NCBI GenBank assembly: GCA_019155205.2
Contig: JAHNZQ020003147.1
Coordinates: 1,213,293-1,277,292 of the forward strand
DNA length: 64,000 nucleotides
Reading direction: 5' to 3'
Source of the DNA: Gracilaria vermiculophylla
Lineage: Eukaryota; Rhodophyta; Florideophyceae; Gracilariales; Gracilariaceae
In this document: piece by piece, positions 31,394 through 41,408 of the stretch
How the letters are laid out: each line of letters begins with the position of its first letter
How positions within the stretch are numbered: position 1 is the first letter of the stretch
Made by a program: the position numbers and the translations under genes
Notes under the pieces: generated by a model
Databases searched by the model: none
What the model saw: the letters and a program-made list of their open reading frames with translations, nothing else
What the model was told of the DNA's origin: nothing

Positions 31394-32110
31394 TCACGTG
31401 CTGGACGCAGGGTGGATGATCGGGGCGCTGGCATGGTGCACCATGAGGTACTGAAAGCGACCCGTGGCGGCAACGGGGTGCTTCTCAAAGATGCACGTGG
31501 CCAGCAGGCGGTGGCGCTGCACGACGGCCTTGTGCATGCCGTCGAGGACGGTGCTGCGAGGAGTTTGCACGCAGGTGGCCACGGCGACGTGGCCAAAGGG
31601 GTGTACGCGCACGTCCGACAGGCGCAGGTTGAGGTCTGGCGGCAAGGTGTGGAACAGCGCTTCAAAGCTGCGCATGACGGCGTGGTAGCCGCGGTGCAGG
31701 TTGGTGAGCGGGTGCTGGCACGTGACGTGCTCGCAGCGGCGCCACATGCGGGCCAGGCGGTGGAGGGAACGGGTGTTGAAGGCGTGGTAGTAGTGGAGCA
31801 AGGCGTGCAGCACTTGGATGTAGTGTTCGTTCTGCGCGCTGCGCAGCTGGTCGCGCAGGGTGGCGGCGCACGTGTACTGCTCCGCGGCGAGCGCGTGGTC
31901 CAACTTGTGCTGCAGCTGTGTTATTCGCAACGGGTTGGACTCTGGTTCTGGCGGGGGGCGCCGGCTGAGGTGGGCGCGCACGGCGGCACGCTTGCGGGTG
32001 GCGGCGGCGGCGGCGGCGGGCGGGCGGGCGAACAAGGCGGGGGCGTCGGGGCTGCAGCGCAGCGGTTTGGCGGCGAGAGGAGGGAGGAAAGCGGCGTAGT
32101 GCACGGGCAT
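31394..32110 (-). CDS. Predicted plastid protein with a UVR-like motif and a SnoaL/NTF2-like domain
   Basis: 238 residues from the ATG at 32110. The first ~50 residues (MPVHYAAFLPPLAAKPLRCS... then Ala/Arg-rich) resemble a plastid transit peptide. Residues about 63-96 (LRITQLQHKLDHALAAEQY then AATLRDQL) match the UVR (UvrB/C) motif, a short helical hairpin seen in plastid proteins such as EXECUTER and ClpC. From about 100 to the end is an NTF2/SnoaL-type alpha+beta barrel pattern (LLHYYHAFNTRSLHRLARMW, then GYHAVMRSFEALF, RLSDVRVHPFGHVAVATCV). This pairing is known to me from uncharacterised plant and algal plastid proteins; no enzyme activity is established. The upstream frame to 32239 is promoter sequence. 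Confidence 0.78.
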   Translation of the reverse strand: MPVHYAAFLPPLAAKPLRCSPDAPALFARPPAAAAAATRKRAAVRAHLSRRPPPEPESNPLRITQLQHKLDHALAAEQYTCAATLRDQLRSAQNEHYIQVLHALLHYYHAFNTRSLHRLARMWRRCEHVTCQHPLTNLHRGYHAVMRSFEALFHTLPPDLNLRLSDVRVHPFGHVAVATCVQTPRSTVLDGMHKAVVQRHRLLATCIFEKHPVAATGRFQYLMVHHASAPIIHPASST

Positions 32111-33807
32111 CGGAGCGGTGTGGCGGGGTGTCGGGGAACAGCAATGGCCTTTGGCGAGCGCGGGGCGAGATGTGCGGTCGGGCGCTGCTGAAGCGTTGGG
32201 TTGAACACACGCACGCAGGCGAGAACGAGTGCGGAGCAAGATGGGAGATTGGGGGTGCAGACGGCGATGAGCAGCACGTGGGGCGCGCCAATTGGGGCTG
32301 AAAAATGTACCTTGCTGCGGAAAAAAAACGCGAGTGTTTCTGCCAGATTGTTGTCATTGTGCACATGTTTGCTCTTTCACCGGTAACGCACTCAGTGTAG
32401 AATGGTACGTTAAGACTACGTGAGCAGCCAGTATGAATGCAAAACGCGTATTTTCAGCGCAGCGCCTCCACTTGTACGTGTGGAGTCAATATTTGTGAGC
32501 AACCATGATGCTCAAGATGCTTGAGCATTTGTAGTCTCGCCGCCGCGCCTAGACAAGTGCTACGATATGCAGTTAGTGGTTGCGCGTACTCCAAAACAGG
32601 CAGAGAAATGGCTTCATGTCCTCGGAGCTGATTCCTAGCGCGGTCAAAAAAAAAAAAAAAATTACGCAAAGGCGTCTGCACTGTTCTGTTTGTCACATTG
32701 GCTCCGATGAAAGAACAAACAACGTGCACAATTGTGTATAGGAGAGTTGTGTTTTGGTGCCAAGTAAATGATTTTTCTTAAAGTAAATGTATAGTAGCTC
32801 AAAAGTTGTAGCTGCCGAGTAGCATTCTGAAACATGTGCTGGGAAGAGAGTAGACACATGTTAGTTAACACAGTTAAGACAGTTGGTCGAATACAGATGA
32901 AAACGCACGGTTGCAAAATGCGCCCAAAACAACACTTTGCAACCGTCGTACGGCACGCCTCAGTTCTGCTCTGCCGCGCTGTGCCTCAAGGAGCACGCAA
33001 GTAGCTGCCGGAAACGCAAGCAGTGTGAATGCCAAAACCGTTCACGCAACATCGCGACGCAAATACTGACTGTCGCAGCGTGTTTGGCCTTCGTTGCGCA
33101 ACGCACCCCACAAAGTGTAAACATTCACACAACAGCGGCACCAATTCACGCCAAGTTCGCAAAACACAAATGGCACAGCTTCAACAGAGCCATGTGCAAG
33201 CAGACGCTGCAACATTGGCGCTTCTGGCGCTGCTCTCAAGCGCGCTTTGAAGCGCGTTGTCAAGTCAGCGCATGCCCATCTTGAAAGCTGCGCCGCATGA
33301 GTTGCCACACAACTGCGTCGCCTCACGTACTACAAGTGTTCACGTCCACCACAACCTCACAACGTCAGCAGTTGCGCAGCAAGACGCAAATCACGGCGCC
33401 TCCACTTGCCAAGCCGCGCCGCTCCAATTCCCACACGCCACGAACAGCCCCCAACCGCTGCGTGCGAGCGCGCGCGCGCCGCGGAGCAACCCGCCGCAGC
33501 AGCCGCCGGTTGGCGCCGCGCCACGCGCGCCCAACCCGCGCCGCCGCAGCGCCCCGCCTGCAGCGCATTACACCAGCTTGCAGCGCGAATGGCCAGCGCC
33601 CGCGCGCTCCAGCCGCGCCTCCCCGCGCCCGCGCGCCGCCCACGCGCGCGCGCGCGCTCGCCCTGCCGCCGCCGCGCTGACATCGCGCCGCGCGCCCTCG
33701 CGCCGCGCCGCGCGCGCGCCGCCGCCCCCGCCGCGCCGCCGCCGCCCCGCCCGCCCGCGCACCGCCGCCGCGCCGCGCCGCGCCCGCCCGCCGCCGCGCC
33801 GCCCCCC
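32111..33807. other. 1.7-kb divergent promoter region (UVR/SnoaL-like / His-Ala repeat gene)
   Basis: No supported gene. The middle (32290-33330) is A/T-richer and includes a 16-A run near 32645. From about 33450 it becomes extremely GC-rich, leading into the next gene. The frame of that gene is open from 33406, but the extra 134 residues are Arg/Ala/Pro strings. Confidence 0.5.
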
Positions 33808-35412
33808 ATGAGCGCCGTGCACAACGACCCGCGCGCGCGCGCCGCGCCGCCCGCGCACCGTGAGTTGCCGCGCCCCCCGCCGCGCGCCCCCGCCGCGCCG
33901 CGAGCTGACGCGCCGCTGCCCGTCGCCGCGCGCCCCCCGCCGCGCCGCGCAGCGCGCCCCTACGCCGCCAACCCGCACATGTTCATCGACGTGCTGCGCA
34001 TCCCGTCCATCGCCGACGCCGTCGACGAGGCGGCGCGCCTGCTGCGCCTGGGCATCGTGCGCGCCATGCAGGCCAACCCCGCCGCCCCCGCCGCCCCCGC
34101 CCCCGTCCCCGCCGCCGCCGCCGCCGCCGCCGCCAAGGACGCGCGCGCCGCCAAGCCCCCCGCCCACGCCGCCGCCGCGCAGCGCGACCCCGTGTCCGTC
34201 TACTCCGCCGTCACCAAGCGCGTCAGCAAGGCGCCCGAGGACGCGCCGAAGAAGGAGCCGCCGCCGCCCGACCCGCCCCGCCCAAGCGCCGCGCTCAAGG
34301 GCTGGAACAGCGCCAAGAAGGCGGGCCCCAGCATCCTCTCCAAGCGCAACCTCGCCAACCCCACCTCCGTCTTCCAGCCGGCCCCCAAGCGCGAGAAGAG
34401 GTCCGACGCCCAGCACAATGAAAGCGCCCACGCCCACGCCCACGCCCACGCCCACGCCCACGCCCACGCCCACGCCCACAGCTCTCAGCCTCACCCGTCG
34501 CCCAAGCCTGCCAAAGGGACACAGCCGCACGCCCACACCAAAGTGCCCCAGCCGCCCACCACTTCTCGTGAGCACCACGCTGCCAACGTCCCCACCGCTC
34601 AACCGCAGAGCGCCCCGCCGCAAGGCGCCCCACCACAAAACCACCCTGCCGCCAACAAACGCGTCGACCAACACCAACACGCAAGCGCCCGTCATCAATC
34701 CAAAACAATCACTCAGCCATCTGAAAATGGTTCAGCCCCTACTCCAGCCGGCGGGGAAAAGCACGCGCGCGAGCCCAACTCGCACAGCTCTGCCAGTGAC
34801 GTGTGGGCGAAAGCGCTGAGCGCGTCCAACGCGGAAAACGCCCTCAAGCCAAAGTCAACGCTCATGGTCGGCGCGAGGAAGAGTGGGCTACCAGCGTCGT
34901 GGGGGCAAGTCAGCAGTAGTCGTGCGGCTTCCAAGCAGCCTTCCGTGCTTTCGATGCTCAGAAAACCGGCTGGCTTGGCGCACGCCAAGCTGCAGCTGGC
35001 GCGCAATGGCACAAACCCCTTGCTGTCCGTGTCTCAGAGCGGCGCACGAACGCCACCTGCACGTCTGAGCGCAAACGCCGTCATACCCATGCCGAGCACA
35101 ACGGGTTTAGAGGTGCAATACGTGCCTGGCAGCGAGGTAATCGGCGGAGTTCGCCCGAATGGCTACACAGTGTCGCGGCAGGGCGTGGTTAAACCCGTCA
35201 TTACTTTTAATCCAAAGCCCAAAGTGCCGCACAAGCTTCGGCAAACTTCTGTCGAGAAGCTGTTTGAAGCATGGAGAGACAATCAACACCTTGTTGAAGG
35301 AGAGGCGTTGGCAAAAGCGCTCAGAACAGAACAGGAAATGTACGCCTCCGCGAATACGCGCGTGGACTACAGGGCAGCGGTCACTGTCAAACTAAAAGAA
35401 ATACGCAAGTAG
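33808..35412 (+). CDS. Disordered Ala/Pro-rich protein with a His-Ala repeat and a conserved-looking C-terminal helix region
   Basis: 534 residues from the ATG at 33808. A segment MFIDVLRIPSIADAVDEAARLLRLGI (about residues 58-83) looks ordered and helical. Most of the rest is low-complexity, including an alternating His-Ala run at about 207-224. The last ~60 residues (LRQTSVEKLFEAWRDNQ ... EQEMYASANTRVDYRAAVTV, ending LKEIRK) are ordered. They resemble, by eye, the conserved segment before the exonuclease domain in REXO1/Rnh70-type proteins (E..MY..A...Y...AV..LK..R), but no exonuclease domain follows. Nuclear function is a guess. Reality of the gene is well supported by the conserved-looking C terminus and the long frame. 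Confidence 0.65.
   Translation: MSAVHNDPRARAAPPAHRELPRPPPRAPAAPRADAPLPVAARPPPRRAARPYAANPHMFIDVLRIPSIADAVDEAARLLRLGIVRAMQANPAAPAAPAPVPAAAAAAAAKDARAAKPPAHAAAAQRDPVSVYSAVTKRVSKAPEDAPKKEPPPPDPPRPSAALKGWNSAKKAGPSILSKRNLANPTSVFQPAPKREKRSDAQHNESAHAHAHAHAHAHAHAHAHSSQPHPSPKPAKGTQPHAHTKVPQPPTTSREHHAANVPTAQPQSAPPQGAPPQNHPAANKRVDQHQHASARHQSKTITQPSENGSAPTPAGGEKHAREPNSHSSASDVWAKALSASNAENALKPKSTLMVGARKSGLPASWGQVSSSRAASKQPSVLSMLRKPAGLAHAKLQLARNGTNPLLSVSQSGARTPPARLSANAVIPMPSTTGLEVQYVPGSEVIGGVRPNGYTVSRQGVVKPVITFNPKPKVPHKLRQTSVEKLFEAWRDNQHLVEGEALAKALRTEQEMYASANTRVDYRAAVTVKLKEIRK
34427..34480. repeat. (CCCACG)n hexanucleotide repeat, coding for His-Ala
   Basis: Nine tandem copies of CCCACG in frame within the 33808-35412 gene, translated as alternating His and Ala. 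Confidence 0.95.
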
Positions 35413-35965
35413 TGGTTTCTTTGCGGTTGTGCGGATTCCCATTTTCCGTGCACTTGCTAACAACGTCTTCCAAGAGGGGCCTGAACCGGGCGTGAATGTT
35501 TTTGAAAATGCGCAGAGTATGAGAGGATAATGGTGTGCCCAAAGGTGTGTGTGAACGGTACACACTTTCCTGTGTTCGTCGGCACTTGTCCACAATTCAA
35601 GGTTGGGGGTCATGCGGCCTGGACAAGCTCTTTCCTGTACATGACTTTATCTCTCACAAGTCACGATTAAGATCGCACTCGCACGTGGACTTGTGCAGAA
35701 AATCGCACAGCGCTCATGCATGTGCAGTAGAAAGTATCGCTCTGTCTCGACGACAAAGCTTGGTCATCAACTGACCGAAGACCCGCCCGCGATGAGCAGT
35801 GAGCGCCAACTTGAAAATGAGATCTTTTATTTGCTGCAATCTGCTTGGTTGCCGAACAAGTCGAAGGGAGATGTGTCATATCTCGCGGAAGGCACATGTG
35901 TGATCTGAGAGTGGCTCAAAAATAATAATCTCTGACGTTCACGTGGTTCCTTTCGACTTGTGTAA
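35413..35965. other. Intergenic upstream of formate-THF ligase
   Basis: Balanced composition; no recognised feature. It contains the 3' end of the His-Ala repeat gene and the promoter of the formate-THF ligase gene, both forward. Confidence 0.5.
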
Positions 35966-37954
35966 ATGCGTGATTCAGTTCGCCGCCCTTTGAGTCAGCT
36001 GAGAACAGCCTTGTCCTTCTCGTGCACCCGTTCAGTTTCCAACATGGTGGCCACTGGCCGCAAGCTCACCCCAACGTACCCGGTGCGATCCGATATTGAG
36101 ATAGCTCAGTCAGTGCCCATTCAACCGATCACGAGAATTGCCGAAGCTGCCGGAATCCTTTCGGAAGAACTCATTCCGTACGGAACAACCAAGGCAAAAG
36201 TTTCGCTGGCAGTTCGAGATCGTCTTGCATCTTCCCCCGACGGCCACTTGGTCATCGTGGCCGGCATAAACCCGACGTCTCTGGGTGAGGGTAAGAGCAC
36301 CACCACCATAGGCCTGAGCCAAGCTTTGGGAGCGCACATAGACAAGAATGTGTTCACATGCATCCGGCAGCCAAGCCAAGGTCCTACCTTTGGCATCAAA
36401 GGGGGGGCAGCCGGCGGCGGCTGGAGTCAAGTTATCCCCATGGACGACTTCAACCTACACTTGACGGGAGACATTCACGCAATATCTGCAGCCAATAACT
36501 TGCTAGCTGCTGCAATAGATACGCGCATACTTCACGAAAACAACCAGACCGATGAAGCGCTCTTCGGCCGGTTATGCCCCCCCAACCCAAAGGATGGCTC
36601 TCGCCGCTTTGCTCGAAATATGCTTCCCCGCGTCAACAAACTAGGCATAACCACGACTGATCCAAATCAACTTCATCCGGAAGAGATTGCAAAATTTGTG
36701 CGCCTCGACATAAATCCGCAAACCATTCAATGGAATCGTGTTGTTGATGTGAACGATCGCTATCTTCGTTCCATGACAATTGGCAAGTCTCCTACCGAAA
36801 AAGGGTACACACGCGACACAAGCTTCGACATCACCGTGGCTTCGGAAATCATGGCTATTCTGGCGTTGGCAACCAGCATCAAGGACCTGAGAGAACGCTT
36901 AGGACGCATCGTGGTTGCGGAATCGAACAGCGGAGATCTAATCACAGCCGACGATCTCGGTGTCGCTGGCGCGCTCGCAGTGCTAATGAAGGATGCTCTC
37001 ATGCCAAATTTGTTGCAAACTCTTGAGGGAACGCCGACGTTTGTCCATGCTGGACCTTTTGCGAACATTGCTTCCGGAAATTCATCCGTTGTAGCTGACC
37101 AACTGGCGTTGAAGCTCGTCGGACCTGATGGCCTGGTGGTGACGGAGGCTGGTTTTGGCTCGGAAATCGGTCTGGAAAAGTTTGTGCACCTGAAATGTCG
37201 ACTCGGAGGGGTGAAACCGTCGGTGATTGTGCTCATCGCAACAATCAGAGCTCTGAAGATGCACGGGGGTGGTCCTCCAGTCTCCGCTGGTACACCTCTA
37301 TCTTCGGTGTACACCGAGGAAAACGTGGAACTTGTCGAAAACGGCTTTGCGAATTTGAAGCGTCACATCGAACATTCAAAGCAATATGGAGTGCCGGTTG
37401 TTGTTTGCTGTAATCGGTTCTACACAGACAGCGATAAAGAGCTTGAATGTATCGTCAAGTTATCAAAGGAAGCGGGTGCATTTGACGCCGTAGTTTCCAA
37501 TCATTGGGAGGAAGGAGGGAAGGGAGCGATTGATTTGGCCAATGCGGTAGTGAAGGCAAGTAAGGCGCCCGACAAGAATTTCCGGTTCATATACGAGGAC
37601 AATGAGCCACTGCGCCAAAAAATAGAGACCGTGGCAAAGAAGGTGTACGGGGCGGATGGCGTCGAGTTTTCCCAGCAGGCAGAACAAAGATTGGAACTGT
37701 ACGAGAGAAAGGGATTTGGTCAGTTGCCCATTTGCATCGCCAAGACGCAGTACAGCCTATCTGCCGACGCATCTTTGAAGGGGGCACCGAAGGGTTTTGT
37801 GTTGCCTGTAAGGGAGGTGCGATTGAGTGCTGGGGCCGGGTTTGTGTTGGCCATTTGCGGGAACATCCAGACTATGCCTGGATTACCAACGCGACCGTCG
37901 TACTACGACGTTGACATCGATACAGAAACTGGGCGAGTGATAGGCCTGATGTGA
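35966..37954 (+). CDS. FHS: Formate--tetrahydrofolate ligase (10-formyl-THF synthetase), monofunctional
   Basis: 662 residues. It makes 10-formyl-THF from formate, ATP and THF. The P-loop-like [14 protein letters not shown] lies at about 101-114, followed by [20 protein letters not shown], which forms the substrate site in this family, then [12 protein letters not shown] and [12 protein letters not shown]-terminal [12 protein letters not shown] is also typical. Length fits the monofunctional enzyme of plants and bacteria rather than trifunctional C1-THF synthase, consistent with FolD being a separate gene in this window. The N-terminal 26 residues ([18 protein letters not shown]..., Arg/Ser-rich, no acidic cluster) look like a mitochondrial presequence, and Met27 ([10 protein letters not shown]) is a plausible second start for a cytosolic form. 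Dual localisation is inference. Confidence 0.97.
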   Translation: MRDSVRRPLSQLRTALSFSCTRSVSNMVATGRKLTPTYPVRSDIEIAQSVPIQPITRIAEAAGILSEELIPYGTTKAKVSLAVRDRLASSPDGHLVIVAGINPTSLGEGKSTTTIGLSQALGAHIDKNVFTCIRQPSQGPTFGIKGGAAGGGWSQVIPMDDFNLHLTGDIHAISAANNLLAAAIDTRILHENNQTDEALFGRLCPPNPKDGSRRFARNMLPRVNKLGITTTDPNQLHPEEIAKFVRLDINPQTIQWNRVVDVNDRYLRSMTIGKSPTEKGYTRDTSFDITVASEIMAILALATSIKDLRERLGRIVVAESNSGDLITADDLGVAGALAVLMKDALMPNLLQTLEGTPTFVHAGPFANIASGNSSVVADQLALKLVGPDGLVVTEAGFGSEIGLEKFVHLKCRLGGVKPSVIVLIATIRALKMHGGGPPVSAGTPLSSVYTEENVELVENGFANLKRHIEHSKQYGVPVVVCCNRFYTDSDKELECIVKLSKEAGAFDAVVSNHWEEGGKGAIDLANAVVKASKAPDKNFRFIYEDNEPLRQKIETVAKKVYGADGVEFSQQAEQRLELYERKGFGQLPICIAKTQYSLSADASLKGAPKGFVLPVREVRLSAGAGFVLAICGNIQTMPGLPTRPSYYDVDIDTETGRVIGLM

Positions 37955-38169
37955 GGAGTGGGCGCATTGCTTTATGAGGAGGGAGAAACAAACGCGGAAG
38001 GTGTTGGCGAAAACGTACTTGAATATGACAAAGTTGGCGGAAGCAAACGTAGGATAATGTAACACAAAACTAAAATTGGCAGTGTGGCGCAGATGATTGA
38101 TGAAGTTTGGGTGCTGTTGTGCGATGAACACTCACTGGTACATCCACATGGAGGCGGGGCGTGGCGTGA

Positions 38170-39000
38170 TCAATCTAGCGCACCCAAGAAATGTCTTTTC
38201 ACGACGACATCAACCTCATCGGGGCGCTCCTGGGCACGGAGGTTGTTGCTCAAGCCATCAATTGCGACGCGGACGTTGTCGTCTGAGAGCTTGTTGCGGC
38301 GATACACGGCGAGCGCAGACCTGTAAAAATTCTCAGCTTCGGCCAGACGGCCCTGGCGATCAATGACGACGGCCATGTACAGCAGGACATCGCCGTACTT
38401 TCTGGCGGACCGCGCGTTCATCATGCGGTAAATGTCGGCGGCACTGCGCAGATGGTACTCGGCCTCCGGGGTGAGGCCTCGCTTGCTGAGGTTCTGGGCG
38501 TACTCGACGTGCGCGTCGGCGTTGTCCGAGGAGCAGAAGAGCCCGTGCTTGGCGCGCGCGTCGACGGCCTTCTCGAAGAACTCGCCCGCGCCGTCGTAGT
38601 CGGGCGGAAGGCAGCGCTGCAGCGAGACGGCGTGCTTGCGGCAGAGGTCGGCGTAGTCGGCCGCCTCCTCCGCCGAGTGGATGGCCGGCTCCGAGGGCTT
38701 GGCGGCGGCGCGGAACGGGCGCAGGCTCGGGTTGGACTCGGGGTCGTTGTCGGACGGGTCCGGCGAGCGGCGCGGCGGCTTGCGGCGGAAGCGCGGCTTT
38801 TGACGGCTGTCCGCGCGGGGGTGGCTGGCGTCGTCGACGTTCTCGGCGGTCTGCAGGAAGAGGTCCTCGAACTCGGCCTTGCTGAGCGTGAAGCCCTGCA
38901 TGACGTCGACGCCGGGAATCTTGACGGCCGTGCTATTGCGCACGCATCGGTCCTTCTCGATGTAGGACTGGCGGTAGCCGGGGACGGCGGGGGTGGGCAT
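38170..39000 (-). CDS. Tetratricopeptide-repeat protein
   Basis: 276 residues from the ATG at 39000 (MPTPAVPGYRQSYIEKD). The frame is open to 39102 but the extra part is Pro/Arg-rich. Residues about 1-120 are basic and partly disordered, with a conserved-looking segment FTLSKAEFEDLFLQTAENVDD. From about 120 three or four TPR-like helical pairs are visible, of the kinesin-light-chain spacing: ADYADLCRKHAVSLQRCLPP, then AHVEYAQNLSKRGLTPEAEYH and YGDVLLYMAVVIDRQGRLAEAENFYRSALAVY. Likely a protein-protein interaction scaffold; no specific partner inferable. The stop lies 215 bp from the convergent formate-THF ligase stop. Confidence 0.78.
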   Translation of the reverse strand: MPTPAVPGYRQSYIEKDRCVRNSTAVKIPGVDVMQGFTLSKAEFEDLFLQTAENVDDASHPRADSRQKPRFRRKPPRRSPDPSDNDPESNPSLRPFRAAAKPSEPAIHSAEEAADYADLCRKHAVSLQRCLPPDYDGAGEFFEKAVDARAKHGLFCSSDNADAHVEYAQNLSKRGLTPEAEYHLRSAADIYRMMNARSARKYGDVLLYMAVVIDRQGRLAEAENFYRSALAVYRRNKLSDDNVRVAIDGLSNNLRAQERPDEVDVVVKRHFLGALD

Positions 39001-39391
39001 CGCAGCTGGCGGCGGAGAGCGGCGGGAGGGAGCGAAGCGGGCAGCGGAGCGGGAGGGCGGCGCGGGGAGCGACGGGATCACAAGCAGCGGGACAAGCTCC
39101 ACACCGGTTGCGCGCGACGGACTTATGTGGGCGGCGGCGGGCGGCGGCGGGAAGGGGCGGCGCCGCCCGCGCAGGACGTCTCGCGAGGCGCAACGGCGCC
39201 TTTAAGGCGCGGGCGCGCGGCGCGGCGGCGCGCGCGGCGCGAAGGGCCACGAGGGTGGCGGCGGCGGCAGCGGCATCGGCAGCGTCGCGCGCGGCGCGGA
39301 TGCGGCGGTGCGGCGCATGGCCGTTACCGCCGCGCGCCACGCGCCGCGTAACGGCTCCCCCGCCGCGGCGCGCGCGCGCGCGCGCGCCGCA

Positions 39392-39440
39392 CGCGCCGGC
39401 CGCGCCGGCCGCGCCGGCCGCGCCGGCCGCGCCGGCCGCG
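39392..39440. repeat. 9-bp tandem repeat (CGCGCCGGC)n
   Basis: About five copies of CGCGCCGGC, self-complementary in part (GCCGGC), in the GC-rich promoter of the TPR gene. Confidence 0.9.
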
Positions 39441-41316
39441 CGCCGCCATTGGCCGCGCACGGCGCGTGGCGCCGCGCAACGGCTCCGCGTGCCGCGCCCG
39501 CTCGGGGCGCGCTGCGCCGGCGCCCCCCGGCGCGCGCCGCCACGCGGAATCGCGCCCGCGCTTCGGCCGCGGGCGCGCACGCGCCGCCTGTCGTGCCAGT
39601 CCCGATGCGCGCTGGTTGCGACGCCGTGGTCGCCCGCATCGGCTGCACCGCGCCCGCCTTGCGCATATCCCGCTTCGCGGCGTGCCTCGCCCCCTCGAGT
39701 GGGTTATCACCTGCGTGCGCCAGTGGCTGCCGTGCTTCGCAGTTGTTGGCCAGTCTTCTCCCCGCCGCCGAATGCTCTTTCCACGCGAGCCTGGTCACCC
39801 AAATGCTGCGCGACCACAGTCCCAAACAGCAGCCGTCATTCACATGTCCGCCAGCCGCCTTGTTGAAAGTGACTCGTAGTACAACACCGCCATCTCTGGT
39901 GCAACCCCCGCCTGATTCATGCGCAAAAATCGACGCCAACCCGTACGGCAAGAATCTCCTGTGCTCACTGTCTTTTCAACAATGAAAACAGAGATAAGCG
40001 ACATGAAGCCCTGGGCAATTCTCTGATTCTTCTTCTTTTCCTCTGTTGTCGTAGTATCCCATCTTTTGATTCTCAGAAAACTCCAATCCCATCCTTGACG
40101 AACAGCTTTTTTTCTCGCCAATTCAGGAACAGCGCCCTCTATTAATCGCCATGCCTTTTCCTGTCTGACGCCTGTAACACACTCACATTGCTTGGTGTCA
40201 GCCGCTTCACACTTCAAACCTCAATCGGCTTCGCCCGTGAGATCGCAGCCTTATTCAACCACTGGCTTCCCAGAAATCATCAAGCCACTGCTCTTCGCTC
40301 GTCCCAGTTCAATGCATCATCAAACTACTGTACTTTTGTTTACCGGGCGTTATTTTGCGCACAGTTCCTTTTTCGTCCGAACCTGTTTCATGAGATGCAT
40401 GTGTCGTGACACGCTCGGAAAGGCCTCTCGTTCTCGTGCGAAATGGCCAAACACGTCATGTCAAATTCACTTTCTTGATAAAACTCGCTCTTCTTTGCTG
40501 TCTTTCAAATATATTCCACAACTGCGCAGAGAGATCGTGGTAACTTTAGCAAATGTCTTACGAATGCAGCTTTTACTTAAAGATAGGAAGCAAATATTCT
40601 ACTTTTTTCCAGGCGCAAACGCTCAACCCAAAACACGCATCAGTGTCACTTGTTGTATCTCTGACAGTCAGAAGCATCAGGAAAAACTTTCTGCAGTATT
40701 ATCGACACTCATGTCTTTTTGAGGCTGAATATGTACGAACACCGAGTAAACGCAAACTTTGAAAGAACATAGGTAGAAAACACCTGCAAAAAACATCGGA
40801 ACATCTTTGATTGCAAATACTATCGCACGATAGCCTCATCAATATTTCGAATATCACATTTCCAAACCTGTACATCACGCAAAACGCAAAACACAAACAA
40901 CCAATACATTACACTAGGAAATCATAACTCGGCTGCCAATCCGACAGAGAGGCCGGCAGAAGGAGGCCCCCAAATGAGAGCGTTGTTGATAACCCACGTT
41001 TGGTGGGGACATTTAAACCTATCAAAGGAGTCCACCACCGCCCGCGAGGTGCCACCTCCCATCCCGACTCGCTTTTTAAGCTTCGCGCCCCCAAATACCA
41101 CCCCCACCCCCCGGAAAGACGGCATACCATGCACCTCCTGAACGTGCCAGGATCCCGGCACCCTGTCAATTCTAACATTAACTTGCCACTACGACCAACA
41201 AAAGAGCCTTCCTCCTCGCTTCGCTTCGATGCGCATGCATGCTCTTTGAATCCCTCCCAGGAGGGAAGGCCTCCATCTCCCAGTGACAGATCGGAACTTC
41301 CCATTGCCCCGCACTT

Positions 41317-41408
41317 AAAAGCTGTGGTTAAAATCGGCGTTGTGGTAGTTGAGCGTTCCAGAATCGTTTTTGAGGTGGCCGAGCATTGCAGAATTGGGTT
41401 TGAAGTGG
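41317..41408. repeat. Three degenerate ~30-bp tandem units
   Basis: Units ending in AAATCGGCGTTGTGGTAG, GAATCGTTTTTGAGGTGG and GAATTGGGTTTGAAGTGG align at about 30-bp spacing. They lie within overlapping short frames on both strands (40909-41421 minus, 41000-41506 plus) that I do not accept as genes. Confidence 0.6.

Noticed and set aside
33568..34698. 376-codon minus frame made mostly of Gly, Val and Arg
   Set aside because: Antisense of the Ala/Pro/His repeat gene; the Val-Gly alternation is the reverse of the CCCACG repeat.
39108..39985. Several 130-250-codon frames in both directions around the 9-bp repeat
   Set aside because: GC-rich promoter sequence with a self-complementary repeat; no conserved segment.
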